A DNA stretch of 64,000 nucleotides from Mycobacterium kyogaense. GTDB taxonomy: Bacteria > Actinomycetota > Actinomycetes > Mycobacteriales > Mycobacteriaceae. Within the stretch, counting starts at the first letter, position 1. The number at the start of each line of letters is the position of its first letter. The position numbers and the translations under genes are program-made. Positions 9,059 to 18,342 of the stretch are shown piece after piece. Location of the stretch: positions 1-64,000 of the forward strand of contig NZ_QJUA01000021.1 in NCBI RefSeq assembly GCF_003254575.1, given 5' to 3'. Under the pieces are notes generated by a model. That model did not search any database, was not told the origin of the DNA, and saw only the letters and a program-made list of their open reading frames with translations.

Positions 9059-9208
9059 TAAACTTCTCACCGCAGCTCGCTTGCGCGGGCTGACTTCGCG
9101 CGTCTGCACGAGCCCCTCGCGGTTCGTCACCTGTATGCCGGGCGGTCCCGATTTCCTCGGGTCCGGCATCGAAGCAGTCGCCAGGGTCCGGCTCACCCGA
9201 TGCCGGAC
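9059..9208 (+). promoter_or_regulatory. rpsB leader with mutually exclusive helices, and candidate promoter
   Basis: The gap 8950-9239 precedes rpsB. A possible -10 hexamer TAAACT lies at 9059-9064 without a convincing -35. Downstream, three helices can be drawn. Helix A pairs ATGCCGG (9135-9141) with CCGGCAT (9163-9169), with an inner CCCGA/TCGGG stem around TTTCC. Helix C is an 11-bp perfect match of GTCCGGCATCG (9161-9171) with CGATGCCGGAC (9198-9208). Helix B pairs GTCCGGC (9186-9192) with GCCGGAC (9202-9208). A and C cannot coexist, nor can B and C. The structure ends about 31 nt ahead of the start codon, just upstream of GAAGG, so it could control translation or read-through by S2 feedback. 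Function is inferred. Confidence 0.5.
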
Positions 9209-9239
9209 GACAACCGACAACTGAAGGTACGGAACAACC

Positions 9240-10097
9240 ATGGCTGTTGTGACCATGAAGCAGCTGCTCGACAGCGGCACCCACTTCGGGCATCAGACCC
9301 GACGCTGGAACCCCAAGATGAAGCGGTTCATCTTCACCGACCGCAACGGCATCTACATCATCGATCTGCAGCAGACGCTGACCTACATCGACTCGGCCTA
9401 CGAGTTCGTCAAGGAGACCGTCGCCCACGGCGGATCGATCATGTTCGTCGGCACCAAGAAGCAGGCGCAGGAATCCATCGCCGAAGAGGCGACCCGCGTC
9501 GGCATGCCGTACGTCAACCAGCGCTGGTTGGGCGGCATGCTCACCAACTTCTCCACCGTGCACAAGCGCCTTCAGCGGATGAAGGAGCTCGAGGCCATGG
9601 AGCAGACCGGTGGCTTCGAGGGTCGCACCAAGAAGGAAATCTTGATGCTGACCCGCGAGAAGAACAAGCTCGAGCGTTCGCTCGGCGGTATCCGCGACAT
9701 GCAGAAGGTGCCGTCGGCGATCTGGGTCGTCGACACCAACAAGGAGCACCTCGCCGTCGCGGAGGCGCGCAAGCTCAACATCCCGATCATCGCGATCCTG
9801 GACACCAACTGCGATCCCGACGTCGTGGACTACCCGATCCCGGGTAACGACGACGCCATCCGCTCCGCCGCCCTGCTCACCAAGGTCGTTGCGGCCGCGG
9901 TGGCCGAGGGGCTGCAGGCCCGCTCGGGTGCCGGCAAGACCGAGGCCGGCCAGGACGGCGCGGCTGCCGAGCCGCTCGCCGAGTGGGAGCAGGAGCTGCT
10001 CGCCGGCGCCACCGCCTCGCCGACCGCTGCCGGTGCCGCGCCCGGGACGCCCGAGGCCGACATCCAGACCGAACCCACCCCCGCACAGAATCCCTAG
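9240..10097 (+). CDS. rpsB: 30S ribosomal protein S2
   Basis: Structural protein of the small ribosomal subunit. The 285-residue sequence opens with [20 protein letters not shown] and contains the conserved [12 protein letters not shown] and [13 protein letters not shown] blocks. The C-terminal 50 residues are an Ala/Pro-rich low-complexity tail common in mycobacterial S2. The ATG follows GAAGGTACGG. Tsf starts 10 nt after the stop, as in nearly all bacteria, so both are one operon. Confidence 0.98.
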   Translation: MAVVTMKQLLDSGTHFGHQTRRWNPKMKRFIFTDRNGIYIIDLQQTLTYIDSAYEFVKETVAHGGSIMFVGTKKQAQESIAEEATRVGMPYVNQRWLGGMLTNFSTVHKRLQRMKELEAMEQTGGFEGRTKKEILMLTREKNKLERSLGGIRDMQKVPSAIWVVDTNKEHLAVAEARKLNIPIIAILDTNCDPDVVDYPIPGNDDAIRSAALLTKVVAAAVAEGLQARSGAGKTEAGQDGAAAEPLAEWEQELLAGATASPTAAGAAPGTPEADIQTEPTPAQNP

Positions 10098-10107
10098 GAA
10101 CACATCT

Positions 10108-10923
10108 ATGGCTAACTACACCGCTGCCGACGTCAAGCGCCTGCGGGAGCTGACCGGCGCCGGAATGATGGACAGCAAGAACGCGCTCGTCGACGCCGAA
10201 GGTGACTTCGACAAGGCCGTGGAGCTGCTGCGCATCAAGGGCGCCAAGGACGTCGGCAAGCGTGCCGAGCGTGCGACCGCCGAAGGTCTGGTGGCCGCCA
10301 AGGACGGTGCGCTGATCGAGCTCAACTCCGAGACCGACTTCGTCGCCAAGAACGCCGAGTTCCAGGCCGCGGCCGATCAGATCGTGGCCGCCGCCGCCGC
10401 GGCCAAGGCGACCGACGTGGATGCGCTCAAGGCCGCTCAGGCCGGTGACACCACGGTCGAGCAGGTCATCGCCGATCTGTCGGCGAAGATCGGCGAGAAG
10501 CTCGAACTGCGTCGCGTCGCGTACTTCGACGGTCAGGTGGAGACCTACCTGCACAAGCGCGCGGCCGACCTCCCGCCGGCCGTCGGTGTGCTGGTCGAGT
10601 ACACCGGTGACGACAAGTCTGCTGCGCACGCGGTCGCACTCCAGATCGCCGCGCTGAAGGCGAAGTACCTCACCCGCGAGGACGTGCCCGAGGACATCGT
10701 CGCCAACGAGCGTCGTATCGCCGAGGAGACGGCCCGCAACGAGAACAAGCCGGAGCAGGCGCTGCCCAAGATCGTCGAAGGTCGCGTCACCGGGTTCTAC
10801 AAGGACGTCGTGCTGCTCGACCAGCCGTCGGTGTCCGACAACAAGAAGACCGTCAAGGCTCTGCTCGATGAGGCCGGCGTGACCGTGACGCGGTTCGTCC
10901 GGTTCGAGGTCGGTCAGGCCTGA
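10108..10923 (+). CDS. tsf: Elongation factor Ts
   Basis: Guanine-nucleotide exchange factor for EF-Tu. The 271-residue protein starts [19 protein letters not shown] and has the diagnostic [12 protein letters not shown] and [12 protein letters not shown] motifs, a coiled-coil-containing core and two dimerisation subdomains. The frame is open upstream through rpsB, but ATG 10108 is the only start fitting the family. It is followed by a strong terminator hairpin. Confidence 0.98.
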   Translation: MANYTAADVKRLRELTGAGMMDSKNALVDAEGDFDKAVELLRIKGAKDVGKRAERATAEGLVAAKDGALIELNSETDFVAKNAEFQAAADQIVAAAAAAKATDVDALKAAQAGDTTVEQVIADLSAKIGEKLELRRVAYFDGQVETYLHKRAADLPPAVGVLVEYTGDDKSAAHAVALQIAALKAKYLTREDVPEDIVANERRIAEETARNENKPEQALPKIVEGRVTGFYKDVVLLDQPSVSDNKKTVKALLDEAGVTVTRFVRFEVGQA

Positions 10924-10952
10924 CCCAGCACGACCCCAGCGCCACCACACGG

Positions 10953-10977
10953 CCCCCGGAACACTGTGTTCCGGGGG
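10953..10977 (+). terminator. Intrinsic-type hairpin after rpsB-tsf
   Basis: Perfect 11-bp stem, CCCCCGGAACA at 10953-10963 and TGTTCCGGGGG at 10967-10977, with the 3-nt loop CTG, 29 nt after the tsf stop. There is no U-run, which is usual for mycobacterial terminators. Confidence 0.8.
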
Positions 10978-11313
10978 TCGCGTGCGTTGTGGGCGAGTTC
11001 CGGCGACGTCACAGCACGAGAACCGAAGCGACGACGGCAACCGCTCGCACCCCGCCGGATGTTTGCCACGATCGCAAAAATCAGTCAAGAAGTTGCGTTG
11101 GCGACAATAACGCGGTGCTCCACCCGTTGCCGGTAGCTGTGAGTCCGGACTTCGCTGCTTTGCCGCCGCCGCCGGCCGCCGTGGCGCAGCAAATTCTCCG
11201 ATGGCATTGGCGAGGTTGTCTATACGCTGACGTTGACGCCAAATGCCGCGGTGGAACCGGTAAGAGAGTTAATCTCTACTCGTGGAGCACGGCGCAATCG
11301 GGGGAGGTCAGCG
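10978..11313. other. Intergenic region upstream of the glycosyltransferase gene
   Basis: About 336 bases between the tsf terminator and the next start. Base composition is less GC-rich than the flanks around 11060-11110. I see no convincing gene. The only clear signal is the ribosome-binding site GGGGGAGG at 11300-11307. Confidence 0.5.
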
Positions 11314-12804
11314 ATGACCGGTGTGATGGATGCTCCACCAACGGCAAAGGCTGATGCCGGACTCCGCCAGTTGGAGCTGCCGATGCTGACCGAAGTGGTA
11401 CCGGCTCGACGCCGCAAAGCATGGTCGCCTCTGATCGCCATGGCGATCGATCTGGCCACGGGGTCGGCGGCAGTCGCGATCGGCATGACGGTAGCCAACT
11501 ACAGCCACAACCAGTTGCCGCCGTGGCAGATGATGTGCTTCTTCGCGCCGACGGTTGTGGCGCTGTTCGCCATCCGCGGCCTCTACAAGCGGTCACTTAA
11601 CCGCTCGTTCCTCGACGAGTTGCCGAAGATCGAATCCCTCACCGCCGTTGCGGCGATGCTGCTGTTGAGCGGCCTGGTTCTCAACCCGACCATCGACGGC
11701 TCGCGCAGTAAGGCAGTCGCCCAGGTGTGGGTGTGCGCGGCGGTGCTGATCCCGCTGGGTCGCCTCGTCTGGTACGCCGTCCGGACGCGTATGTTCCACC
11801 GCGACAAGATGATCGCGCCGACACTCATCGTCGGCAACGGCAGGATCGCCGCCAAGGTGGTCGAGCGCCTCGAGGTCAGCCCCAACTACGGGCTGCGGCC
11901 CATCGGGCTGATCGACGACGATCTGCCCTCGATGGGGCTGGATCGCGACAAGCCGTCGACCATCCCGTATCTGGGCAAGCTGGACAACCTCGAGCAGGCC
12001 ATCAACGCCACCCACGCGCAATGCTTGATCGTCGCGTTCTCCCGCACCCGCGACGAAGCCATGACCGCGGCCGTCAAGGTCGCCCACCGGCACGGGATGG
12101 CCGTGTGGATCGTGCCGCGCATCTTCGACACCATCGGCGTGCACGCCACCATCGACCACATCGGTGGCCTGCCACTGATCTCGGTACCGAGCACGGACCC
12201 GCGCGGCTGGCAGTTCGCGGTGAAGCACTTCTCGGATCGACTGTTCGCCTGCATCGGACTGGCGCTGATCTCGCCTCTGTTCCTGTCCCTGATGCTGGCG
12301 GTCCGCCTGAGCTCACCGGGACCCATTTTCTTCGGCCAGGCCCGGGTGGGTCGCGACGGCCGCGTGTTCGACTGCCTCAAGTTCCGTTCCATGCGACCGC
12401 CGAGTGTCACCGATGCGTCCTTCGAGCGGCGCTCAGACAGCGCGCCGGGCGGGGTCGAGGGGGAGGACCGCCGCACGGGGATCGGAAAGATCATGCGGGC
12501 CACCTCACTCGATGAGTTGCCACAGCTGATCAATGTGATCAGGGGTGAGATGAGCCTGGTCGGTCCACGCCCCGAGCGGCCGGAGTACGTCGACCTGTTC
12601 AACGCCCAGATCGCACGCTATGGCGACCGGCACCGGGTCAAGGCGGGCATGACCGGGTGGGCCCAGGTGCACGGCTTGCGCGGCCAGACCTCGATCGCCG
12701 ACCGCGCCGAGTGGGACAACTTCTACATCGAGAACTGGTCGTTGTGGCTGGACTGGAGAATCCTGGCGATGACCGTGGGGGCGGTGCTGCAGCGCGCTGA
12801 ATGA
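11314..12804 (+). CDS. Polyprenyl-phosphate glycosylphosphotransferase (WcaJ-like, exopolysaccharide)
   Basis: Membrane enzyme that transfers a sugar-1-phosphate to a polyprenyl phosphate and so starts assembly of a surface polysaccharide. The start is ATG 11314 behind GGGGGAGG; upstream in-frame codons look non-coding. The 496-residue protein has four predicted N-terminal membrane segments (about 40-150), a Rossmann-like central part (LIVGNGRIAAKVVERL), a membrane re-entrant helix (about 310-330) and the C-terminal bacterial sugar transferase domain with FDCLKFRSM, ATSLDELPQLINVIRGEMS and GPRPERPEY. It sits alone between tsf and the amidase, with no other polysaccharide genes nearby, and interrupts the conserved order. 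Confidence 0.9.
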   Translation: MTGVMDAPPTAKADAGLRQLELPMLTEVVPARRRKAWSPLIAMAIDLATGSAAVAIGMTVANYSHNQLPPWQMMCFFAPTVVALFAIRGLYKRSLNRSFLDELPKIESLTAVAAMLLLSGLVLNPTIDGSRSKAVAQVWVCAAVLIPLGRLVWYAVRTRMFHRDKMIAPTLIVGNGRIAAKVVERLEVSPNYGLRPIGLIDDDLPSMGLDRDKPSTIPYLGKLDNLEQAINATHAQCLIVAFSRTRDEAMTAAVKVAHRHGMAVWIVPRIFDTIGVHATIDHIGGLPLISVPSTDPRGWQFAVKHFSDRLFACIGLALISPLFLSLMLAVRLSSPGPIFFGQARVGRDGRVFDCLKFRSMRPPSVTDASFERRSDSAPGGVEGEDRRTGIGKIMRATSLDELPQLINVIRGEMSLVGPRPERPEYVDLFNAQIARYGDRHRVKAGMTGWAQVHGLRGQTSIADRAEWDNFYIENWSLWLDWRILAMTVGAVLQRAE

Positions 12805-12855
12805 GGACGATGTGACCGTCCGAGCGGCGCCGGTACGCTCTGGTACCGTCGCGCC

Positions 12856-14262
12856 ATGACCCGCATCGACGCCTTCACCGACGACGCCCTCGGCACGCTG
12901 GACGCGGTGGGCGCCGTGGCTGCCCTACGTGCGGGCACGGTCTCGGCGGCCGAACTCGTCGACGCGGCCATCGCGCGCACCGAGGCGGTCAACCCTGCGC
13001 TCAACGGCCTGGCCCATGAGGCGTTCGACCGGGCGCGCACGCGCGCGCGGCTCGCCTACCCCTACGGCGGTCATTTCGACGGCGTGCCCACGTTCATCAA
13101 GGACAACGTCGCCGTCGCCGGCATGCCCACCCGGGAGGGGACGGACGCCTGGCAGGCGCGCATTGAAGCGAACAACGGCGATTTTGCGCGACCGTACCTG
13201 GCCACCGGGCTGATCCCGATCGGCAAGACGCAGCTCTCGGAATTCGGCTTCAGCGCGTCGGCGGAGCATCCGCGGCTGGGAGCGGTGCGCAACCCCTGGC
13301 ATACCGACCACACCGCGGGTGCGTCGTCGTCGGGTTCCGGCGCGTTCGTCGCCGCCGGTGTCGTCCCGATCGCCCACGCCAACGACGGCGGCGGCTCGAT
13401 CCGCATCCCAGCCGCCTGCAACGGTCTGGTCGGCCTCAAACCCTCGCGGGGTCGGTTACCACTGGATCGCAACGTGCGTCAGATGCCGTTGCAGATCGTG
13501 CACAACGGGGTGCTCACCCGTTCGGTGCGCGACACCGCAGCCTTCTACCGCGAGATGGAGCGCACCGTCGCCCACCCGAAGCTGCCCCGCATCGGCGACA
13601 TCCGGGGCCCGGGCGCCGCCCGCCTGCACATCGCGGTGTGCACGCAGTCGATCGCACGGGACTCCGCACCGGAGATCGCCGACCTCACGCTGCAGACTGC
13701 CGCGCTGCTCGAAGAGCTCGGTCATCGAGTCACCTTGGTGGACAACCCGATACCGCGACGGTTCATCGACGACTTCCTTCTGTACTGGTCGTTCCTCGCG
13801 TTCGCGCTGGTGCGCGGCGGCCGCCGCACGTTCGGTGAGACATTCGACCGCACCCGGCTGGACAGCCTCACCCTCGGGCTCGAACGGCACGCCGCGCGCA
13901 ACCTCGTGCGTCTGCCCGCCGCACTGGTCAGGCTCGCCCGCACCCGTCGGATCACGGAGCGACTGCACTCCACCTACGACCTGCTGCTGACCCCCACCCT
14001 GGCCGACGTCACTCCGCGCATCGGACATCTGGATCCGACGGCTGACTATCAGCAGGTGATCGAGCGGCTCATCGACTGGGTCGCGTTCACGCCGCTGCAG
14101 AACGTGACCGGCGAGCCGGCGATGTCGTTGCCGCTGGCGCGCTCGGCGTCGGGGCTGCCGATCGGCATGATGTTCTCCGCACCTCTCGGTCGGGACGCGC
14201 GGCTGCTCGAGCTCGCCTACGAACTCGAGGCCGCGCGACCGTGGCCGACCATCTCTGGTTGA
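12856..14262 (+). CDS. Amidase (amidase-signature family, AmiC-like)
   Basis: Hydrolyses amide bonds of small molecules; substrate unknown. The 468-residue product shows the amidase-signature triad: Lys in TFIKDNVAV (about residue 80), the cis-Ser in GASSSGSGAFVAAG and the nucleophile Ser in DGGGSIRIPAACNGLVGLKP. Length and motif spacing fit the family. It lies at the position of Rv2888c (amiC) downstream of tsf. It starts with ATG 12856, 51 nt after the glycosyltransferase gene. Confidence 0.92.
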   Translation: MTRIDAFTDDALGTLDAVGAVAALRAGTVSAAELVDAAIARTEAVNPALNGLAHEAFDRARTRARLAYPYGGHFDGVPTFIKDNVAVAGMPTREGTDAWQARIEANNGDFARPYLATGLIPIGKTQLSEFGFSASAEHPRLGAVRNPWHTDHTAGASSSGSGAFVAAGVVPIAHANDGGGSIRIPAACNGLVGLKPSRGRLPLDRNVRQMPLQIVHNGVLTRSVRDTAAFYREMERTVAHPKLPRIGDIRGPGAARLHIAVCTQSIARDSAPEIADLTLQTAALLEELGHRVTLVDNPIPRRFIDDFLLYWSFLAFALVRGGRRTFGETFDRTRLDSLTLGLERHAARNLVRLPAALVRLARTRRITERLHSTYDLLLTPTLADVTPRIGHLDPTADYQQVIERLIDWVAFTPLQNVTGEPAMSLPLARSASGLPIGMMFSAPLGRDARLLELAYELEAARPWPTISG

Positions 14263-14385
14263 CGGTTCGGCAACGAAATCCGTTGCGTCCGGTACACCCT
14301 GCCGTAACCGGGCCGCTGGCGTATTAACACCGACGACACCACCGGTGGCGCTGAGCGTTACGTACGGCTCCCACCATCTTGTCTC

Positions 14386-15561
14386 GTGGAGACCAGTCAG
14401 GTCGGCGAATCGTCGGCGGTGATGCGCTCCGAACGGCTGCCCGTCGGCTCGCAGAACACCGTGATGTGCCTCATCCGGTTCGCGCTGGCCAACATCCGGC
14501 GCCGGCCCGAACGCTTCATCCTGTCAGTGCTCGGGATCGCGCTGGCGATCGCGTGCGTCACGGTGGTGCGTACCGTGTCGGCGAGTTTCGCTATCACAGG
14601 CCAAGATTCGGTCACCGATGTGCTCGACGGCGGCGCCCTGTGGGTGGTGCCTGCGGCCGGTGTGCACTACGACCCCGACGTCGAAGCGCTCGTCGCCGAC
14701 GGGCCTGCCCCCGACATCGACGTCCCGGTCGGATGGCCGGCCACCCGAACCTTGTCCGGCGTCACGGAGGTGAGCGGCCAACCGGTGTCGCTGCGCGGAC
14801 GCGACGACATAGCCACCGGGGAGGCGGCGGTGTCGACCGGTGCGGCCGAGCGCCTCGGTCTGGCTGACGGTGACCGGGTCACCATCGGGGGGCAGGCTCT
14901 GCAGGCCCGCGTCGGGGGCGTCGGCGAATCCATCGTCGTGCCCACGTCGGTGGCAGAAAGCGTTGTCGGACAGAGTGGTTGGTGGATCGTGTCGGCGCCC
15001 GCCGGGTCCGAGAAGCGCCGCGATCTGGCGCAGACGTTCGCCGCGGAGGTGGGGTTGCCCGCCACCCCCGATCCGTCCGTGCGCCCCGATCCCCAGGGCA
15101 GGGGAGTCGTCTACGACACTGTCGGCGGTTCTGGTCCGCTGACCTTCGAGCAGAAGTTCTCGGCTCTGTTCTCCGGCAAGGTGACCGGGTCGACTCTCGG
15201 TCTCATCTCCACCATCGGCCTCGCGTTGGGTTTCGTCATCGCCGTGTCGTCGTTCCTGGCCTCGGTCACCGAGCGCCGTCGCGAGTTCGGCATCATGTCG
15301 AGTATCGGCTTGGCAGACGAAGTGCTGTACTTCTTCCTGGTCGAGTCGGCGATCGTGTTCCTGGCGGCCTACGTTGTGGGTATCACTGCTGCGGGAATCG
15401 CTGTGGCTCTGGTCATTCCGGGGATCGCCACGGTGACGGCCTGGCTGCAGGGCATCGCCATGACTGCGATGTTCCTACCCGCCATGGCCATCGTCGGCGC
15501 GCTGGTACCGGTACACCGGTTGCTCCAGCACCGGCCGGTCGAGCTCTTGGGTGCGCGATGA
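14386..15561 (+). CDS. FtsX/MacB-type ABC transporter permease
   Basis: A 391-residue permease with one N-terminal membrane helix (about 46-66, FILSVLGIALAIACVTVV), a large extracytoplasmic domain (about 70-265) and three C-terminal helices forming the FtsX domain (SVTERRREFGIMSSIGL lies after the second helix). This topology is that of MacB/LolE-type systems moving lipids, peptides or drugs in or out of the membrane. The start is GTG 14386; ATG 14464 (MCLIRFALANIRRRPE) is equally plausible. A CCACCGGTGG palindrome lies upstream at 14339-14348. It overlaps the next permease by 4 nt. Confidence 0.85.
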   Translation: METSQVGESSAVMRSERLPVGSQNTVMCLIRFALANIRRRPERFILSVLGIALAIACVTVVRTVSASFAITGQDSVTDVLDGGALWVVPAAGVHYDPDVEALVADGPAPDIDVPVGWPATRTLSGVTEVSGQPVSLRGRDDIATGEAAVSTGAAERLGLADGDRVTIGGQALQARVGGVGESIVVPTSVAESVVGQSGWWIVSAPAGSEKRRDLAQTFAAEVGLPATPDPSVRPDPQGRGVVYDTVGGSGPLTFEQKFSALFSGKVTGSTLGLISTIGLALGFVIAVSSFLASVTERRREFGIMSSIGLADEVLYFFLVESAIVFLAAYVVGITAAGIAVALVIPGIATVTAWLQGIAMTAMFLPAMAIVGALVPVHRLLQHRPVELLGAR

Positions 15562-16124
15562 TCACCAGGGGTCTGGCCTACGGATGGCTCGCCGCCCGCC
15601 GGCGCGTGCGGGACATGGTGCTCCCGGCCGTCACCACCGCCACCGGCGCCTTTCTCGTGGTTCTCGTCTTCGGGATGAGCGACGGAATCCGCAGGCAGTC
15701 AGCGGTGCTCGGGCACGCCGACGAGATCGGTCACGCGGTGACGCTGATCGCCGTGACCGTGCTGCTGGTCGGCGTCGCCGAGGTGGCGGTCGCGACCACC
15801 AGAACGGTCACGCAACGCACCCGGGAACTCGGCGTGCTGGGCGCCAACGGTGTTCCGCGCCCACCGGTCGTCGCCGCGCTCCTCGTCGAACCCGCGATCG
15901 CTGCGGTGGTGGGTGCTCTCGCCGGAGCGTCCCTGGCGGCCCTGACAGCCGTGGTCCTGGCGATGGCCGGGCTGGTCGGCACAGGTGTGTCGCTCGCGGG
16001 CACGGCGGTCGGTGCCGCGGTGGCGATCGGCGTCAGCATCGTGGCCGCCCTCGTCACCAGCATCGCGCCGACGTGGAAAGCGGCGTCACGCCCTCCGATT
16101 CGATCGCTGACCGAAGGAAGCTGA
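15558..16124 (+). CDS. Short FtsX-type ABC permease subunit
   Basis: Only 188 residues from the ATG at 15558 that overlaps the previous stop (ATGA). It begins like an FtsX-type permease (first helix TTATGAFLVVLVFGMSDGI), but a periplasmic domain is absent. The chain goes almost directly to the three-helix FtsX core with TVTQRTRELGVLGANGVPR. No frameshift relic is apparent, so it looks like a naturally small partner of the 391-residue permease. The ATPase starts 1 nt after its stop. Confidence 0.8.
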   Translation: MITRGLAYGWLAARRRVRDMVLPAVTTATGAFLVVLVFGMSDGIRRQSAVLGHADEIGHAVTLIAVTVLLVGVAEVAVATTRTVTQRTRELGVLGANGVPRPPVVAALLVEPAIAAVVGALAGASLAALTAVVLAMAGLVGTGVSLAGTAVGAAVAIGVSIVAALVTSIAPTWKAASRPPIRSLTEGS

Positions 16125-16125
16125 C

Positions 16126-16815
16126 ATGACCGCACCCGCGCCCGCCCCCGTCATCGAGATCTCGGATGTCTGGAAGCTGCACAAGCTCGGCGACGAAGTC
16201 GTCAAGGCGTTGATGGCGGCCGATCTCACCGTCATGCCGGGCGAGTTCGTGTGCCTGATGGGTCCGAGCGGAAGCGGTAAGTCCACGCTGCTCAACATCA
16301 TCGGCGGGCTCGACAGGCCGACCAAGGGCACCGTGACCGTGGCCGGCAAAGACACCGCGACCCTGACGGAAAGCCAGTTCGCCGCGCTGCGCCACGACAA
16401 GGTCGGCTTCATCTTCCAGAGCTACAACCTGATCCCCTTCCTGTCGGCGGTCGAGAACGTCGAGCTGCCCCTGATGTTCGAGCCGTACGACCGCGACGCG
16501 TTGCGCCAGCGGGCCATCGAGCTTCTCGAACTCGTCGGCCTCGGCCACCGAATCCATCATCAACCGACCAAGATGTCTGGCGGCGAACAGCAGCGCACCG
16601 CGATCGCCCGGTCGTTGATCAGCAACCCTGCACTCGTACTGGCCGACGAGCCGACCGCGAACCTGGATCACCGCACCGGTGAGACCGTGGTGCGCCTGCT
16701 GCGCGAGCTCTGTTCGACGATGGGCGTGACCGTCGTCGCCAGCACCCATGACTCCACGGTGGCCGACGAAGCGAGCCGTGTCGTCCGGATGAAAGACGGA
16801 CAGATCGTCAACTGA
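16126..16815 (+). CDS. ABC transporter ATP-binding protein (MacB/LolD type)
   Basis: ATPase powering the two FtsX-type permeases encoded just upstream. The 229-residue protein has Walker A GPSGSGKST (46-54), Q-loop FIFQSYNLIPFLSAVENVE, signature MSGGEQQRTAIARSL, Walker B LVLADEPTANLD and the switch His in ASTHDSTV. The order permease-permease-ATPase, with 4- and 1-nt junctions, indicates one operon. The transported substrate is not evident. Confidence 0.95.
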   Translation: MTAPAPAPVIEISDVWKLHKLGDEVVKALMAADLTVMPGEFVCLMGPSGSGKSTLLNIIGGLDRPTKGTVTVAGKDTATLTESQFAALRHDKVGFIFQSYNLIPFLSAVENVELPLMFEPYDRDALRQRAIELLELVGLGHRIHHQPTKMSGGEQQRTAIARSLISNPALVLADEPTANLDHRTGETVVRLLRELCSTMGVTVVASTHDSTVADEASRVVRMKDGQIVN

Positions 16816-16830
16816 GTTGGGAGACAACGT

Positions 16831-18342
16831 ATGACGCAGACCGAGCCGGCGCCGCCCGTGGGGCGCGACGCCTTGATGACCACCGAACTGGTTCCTGAAC
16901 AGATTTTGCCCAAGGTGATGACGACGTTCGGGCTCACCGCGGCCTACGTGTTCATCATCTGCTGGGTCACCGGATCGTCGGTGATGGCCGCCGGCGGGTG
17001 GACCGCCATCCCGATGTGGGTGCTGGGCATCCTGACCTTCCTGATTCCGGCCGGCATGGCGGTCGTGGAGCTGGGCAACCTGTGGCCCGGTCAGGGCGGG
17101 GTGTACATCTGGGCCACCCGCACCATGGGCGAGACCTGGGGATTCATCGGCGGTTACCTGTCCTGGGTTCCCGTGATCCTGAACGCCGCATCCTCACCGG
17201 CGGTGGTGCTGCAATTCCTGCTGCTCGCCTTCCACACCGAACTCGGTCTGACCACGAGCATCATCCTGCAGCTGGTGATCCTGTGGACGGTGATCGGCCT
17301 CGCTCTCGCGAAACTGGCTGCCAATCAGAAGATCATGAACATCGTCTTCGTGGTGTACGGCGTCCTGACGCTGACGATCTTCGTCTGCGGACTGCTCTTC
17401 GCGGTCAACAACGGCTCGGGCACGCCGTTCAGCTGGGCCGAGGCCACCGTGCCGAACTTCGCGGTCGCCGGGTTCCTCTATGGCACGGTGCTGCTGTACC
17501 TGCTCGGAGTCGAGACGCCCTACAACATGGGCGCGGAGTTCCTGTCGGTGCGCAAGAGCGGGCCCAAGATGATCCTGTGGGGATCGGCCGCGCTCGTCGC
17601 GATCTATCTGCTCACCACGCTGGGCACCATGATGGCGCTGCCCAGCGACGAGATCGATCCGGTGACCGGCGTGATCGGCATGCTCGACGTGGCCGGATTC
17701 CCCGGCCTCATGGAGGTCTGCGCGGTCGTGCTCGCGTTCATCATCATCGTCGCGCTGATGACCTACCAGGTGGCGTACTCCCGGCTGATCTTCGTATCCG
17801 GTCTGGAACGGCATCTGCCGCGCCTGTTCACCCATCTCAACCCGCGCACCCGTAACCCGGTGACCGCGATCCTGATCCAGGGCGTCATCTCGTCGCTGAT
17901 CCTGGTCGGGTTGTACTCGCAGAGCAGCATGGCCAACGTGACGATCTACCTGCAGGGCGGGCTGTCGACGGTGTGGTTGCTGTCGGGCTTCTTCTTCCTG
18001 TTCCCGGTGATCATCGCCCGCCGCAAGTACGCCGATCGCTATGCCAATGAACAGTTCTGGCGCATCCCCGGCGGCATGGTGGGTGTGTGGATCACCGTCG
18101 TGGTGGGCACGGTGGCCACGATCGGCGGCGTCTACTACTCGTTCGTCACCCCGTGGATCGACGTGCCGTCGGCGACGTGGATGACCTGGGTGGGCGGCAT
18201 CAGCCTGGGTATGTTCGCGCTGGGCCTGATCGTCTACGTCTTCGGGCGGCGTTCGGCGCACAAGGTCTCCAAGGAGGATTCGCTGGCGCACCTCGCCGTC
18301 TTCGACCTCACCGACAAGGACAAAACAGAAGGGGCCGTCTGA
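16831..18342 (+). CDS. APC-family amino acid/amine permease
   Basis: A 503-residue inner membrane transporter with about 12 predicted helices, beginning near residue 32 (FGLTAAYVFIICWVTGSS) and including the typical GQGGVYIWATRTMGETWGF block. The stop TGA shares a base with the amine oxidase ATG (18342). This tight junction suggests that the permease brings in the amine that the oxidase uses. It follows the ABC ATPase by 15 nt and may be co-transcribed with that operon. Confidence 0.9.
   Translation: MTQTEPAPPVGRDALMTTELVPEQILPKVMTTFGLTAAYVFIICWVTGSSVMAAGGWTAIPMWVLGILTFLIPAGMAVVELGNLWPGQGGVYIWATRTMGETWGFIGGYLSWVPVILNAASSPAVVLQFLLLAFHTELGLTTSIILQLVILWTVIGLALAKLAANQKIMNIVFVVYGVLTLTIFVCGLLFAVNNGSGTPFSWAEATVPNFAVAGFLYGTVLLYLLGVETPYNMGAEFLSVRKSGPKMILWGSAALVAIYLLTTLGTMMALPSDEIDPVTGVIGMLDVAGFPGLMEVCAVVLAFIIIVALMTYQVAYSRLIFVSGLERHLPRLFTHLNPRTRNPVTAILIQGVISSLILVGLYSQSSMANVTIYLQGGLSTVWLLSGFFFLFPVIIARRKYADRYANEQFWRIPGGMVGVWITVVVGTVATIGGVYYSFVTPWIDVPSATWMTWVGGISLGMFALGLIVYVFGRRSAHKVSKEDSLAHLAVFDLTDKDKTEGAV

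Noticed and set aside
10989-11354. 121-residue plus-strand frame after tsf
   Set aside because: No ribosome-binding site, no family resemblance, and it overlaps the start of the glycosyltransferase.
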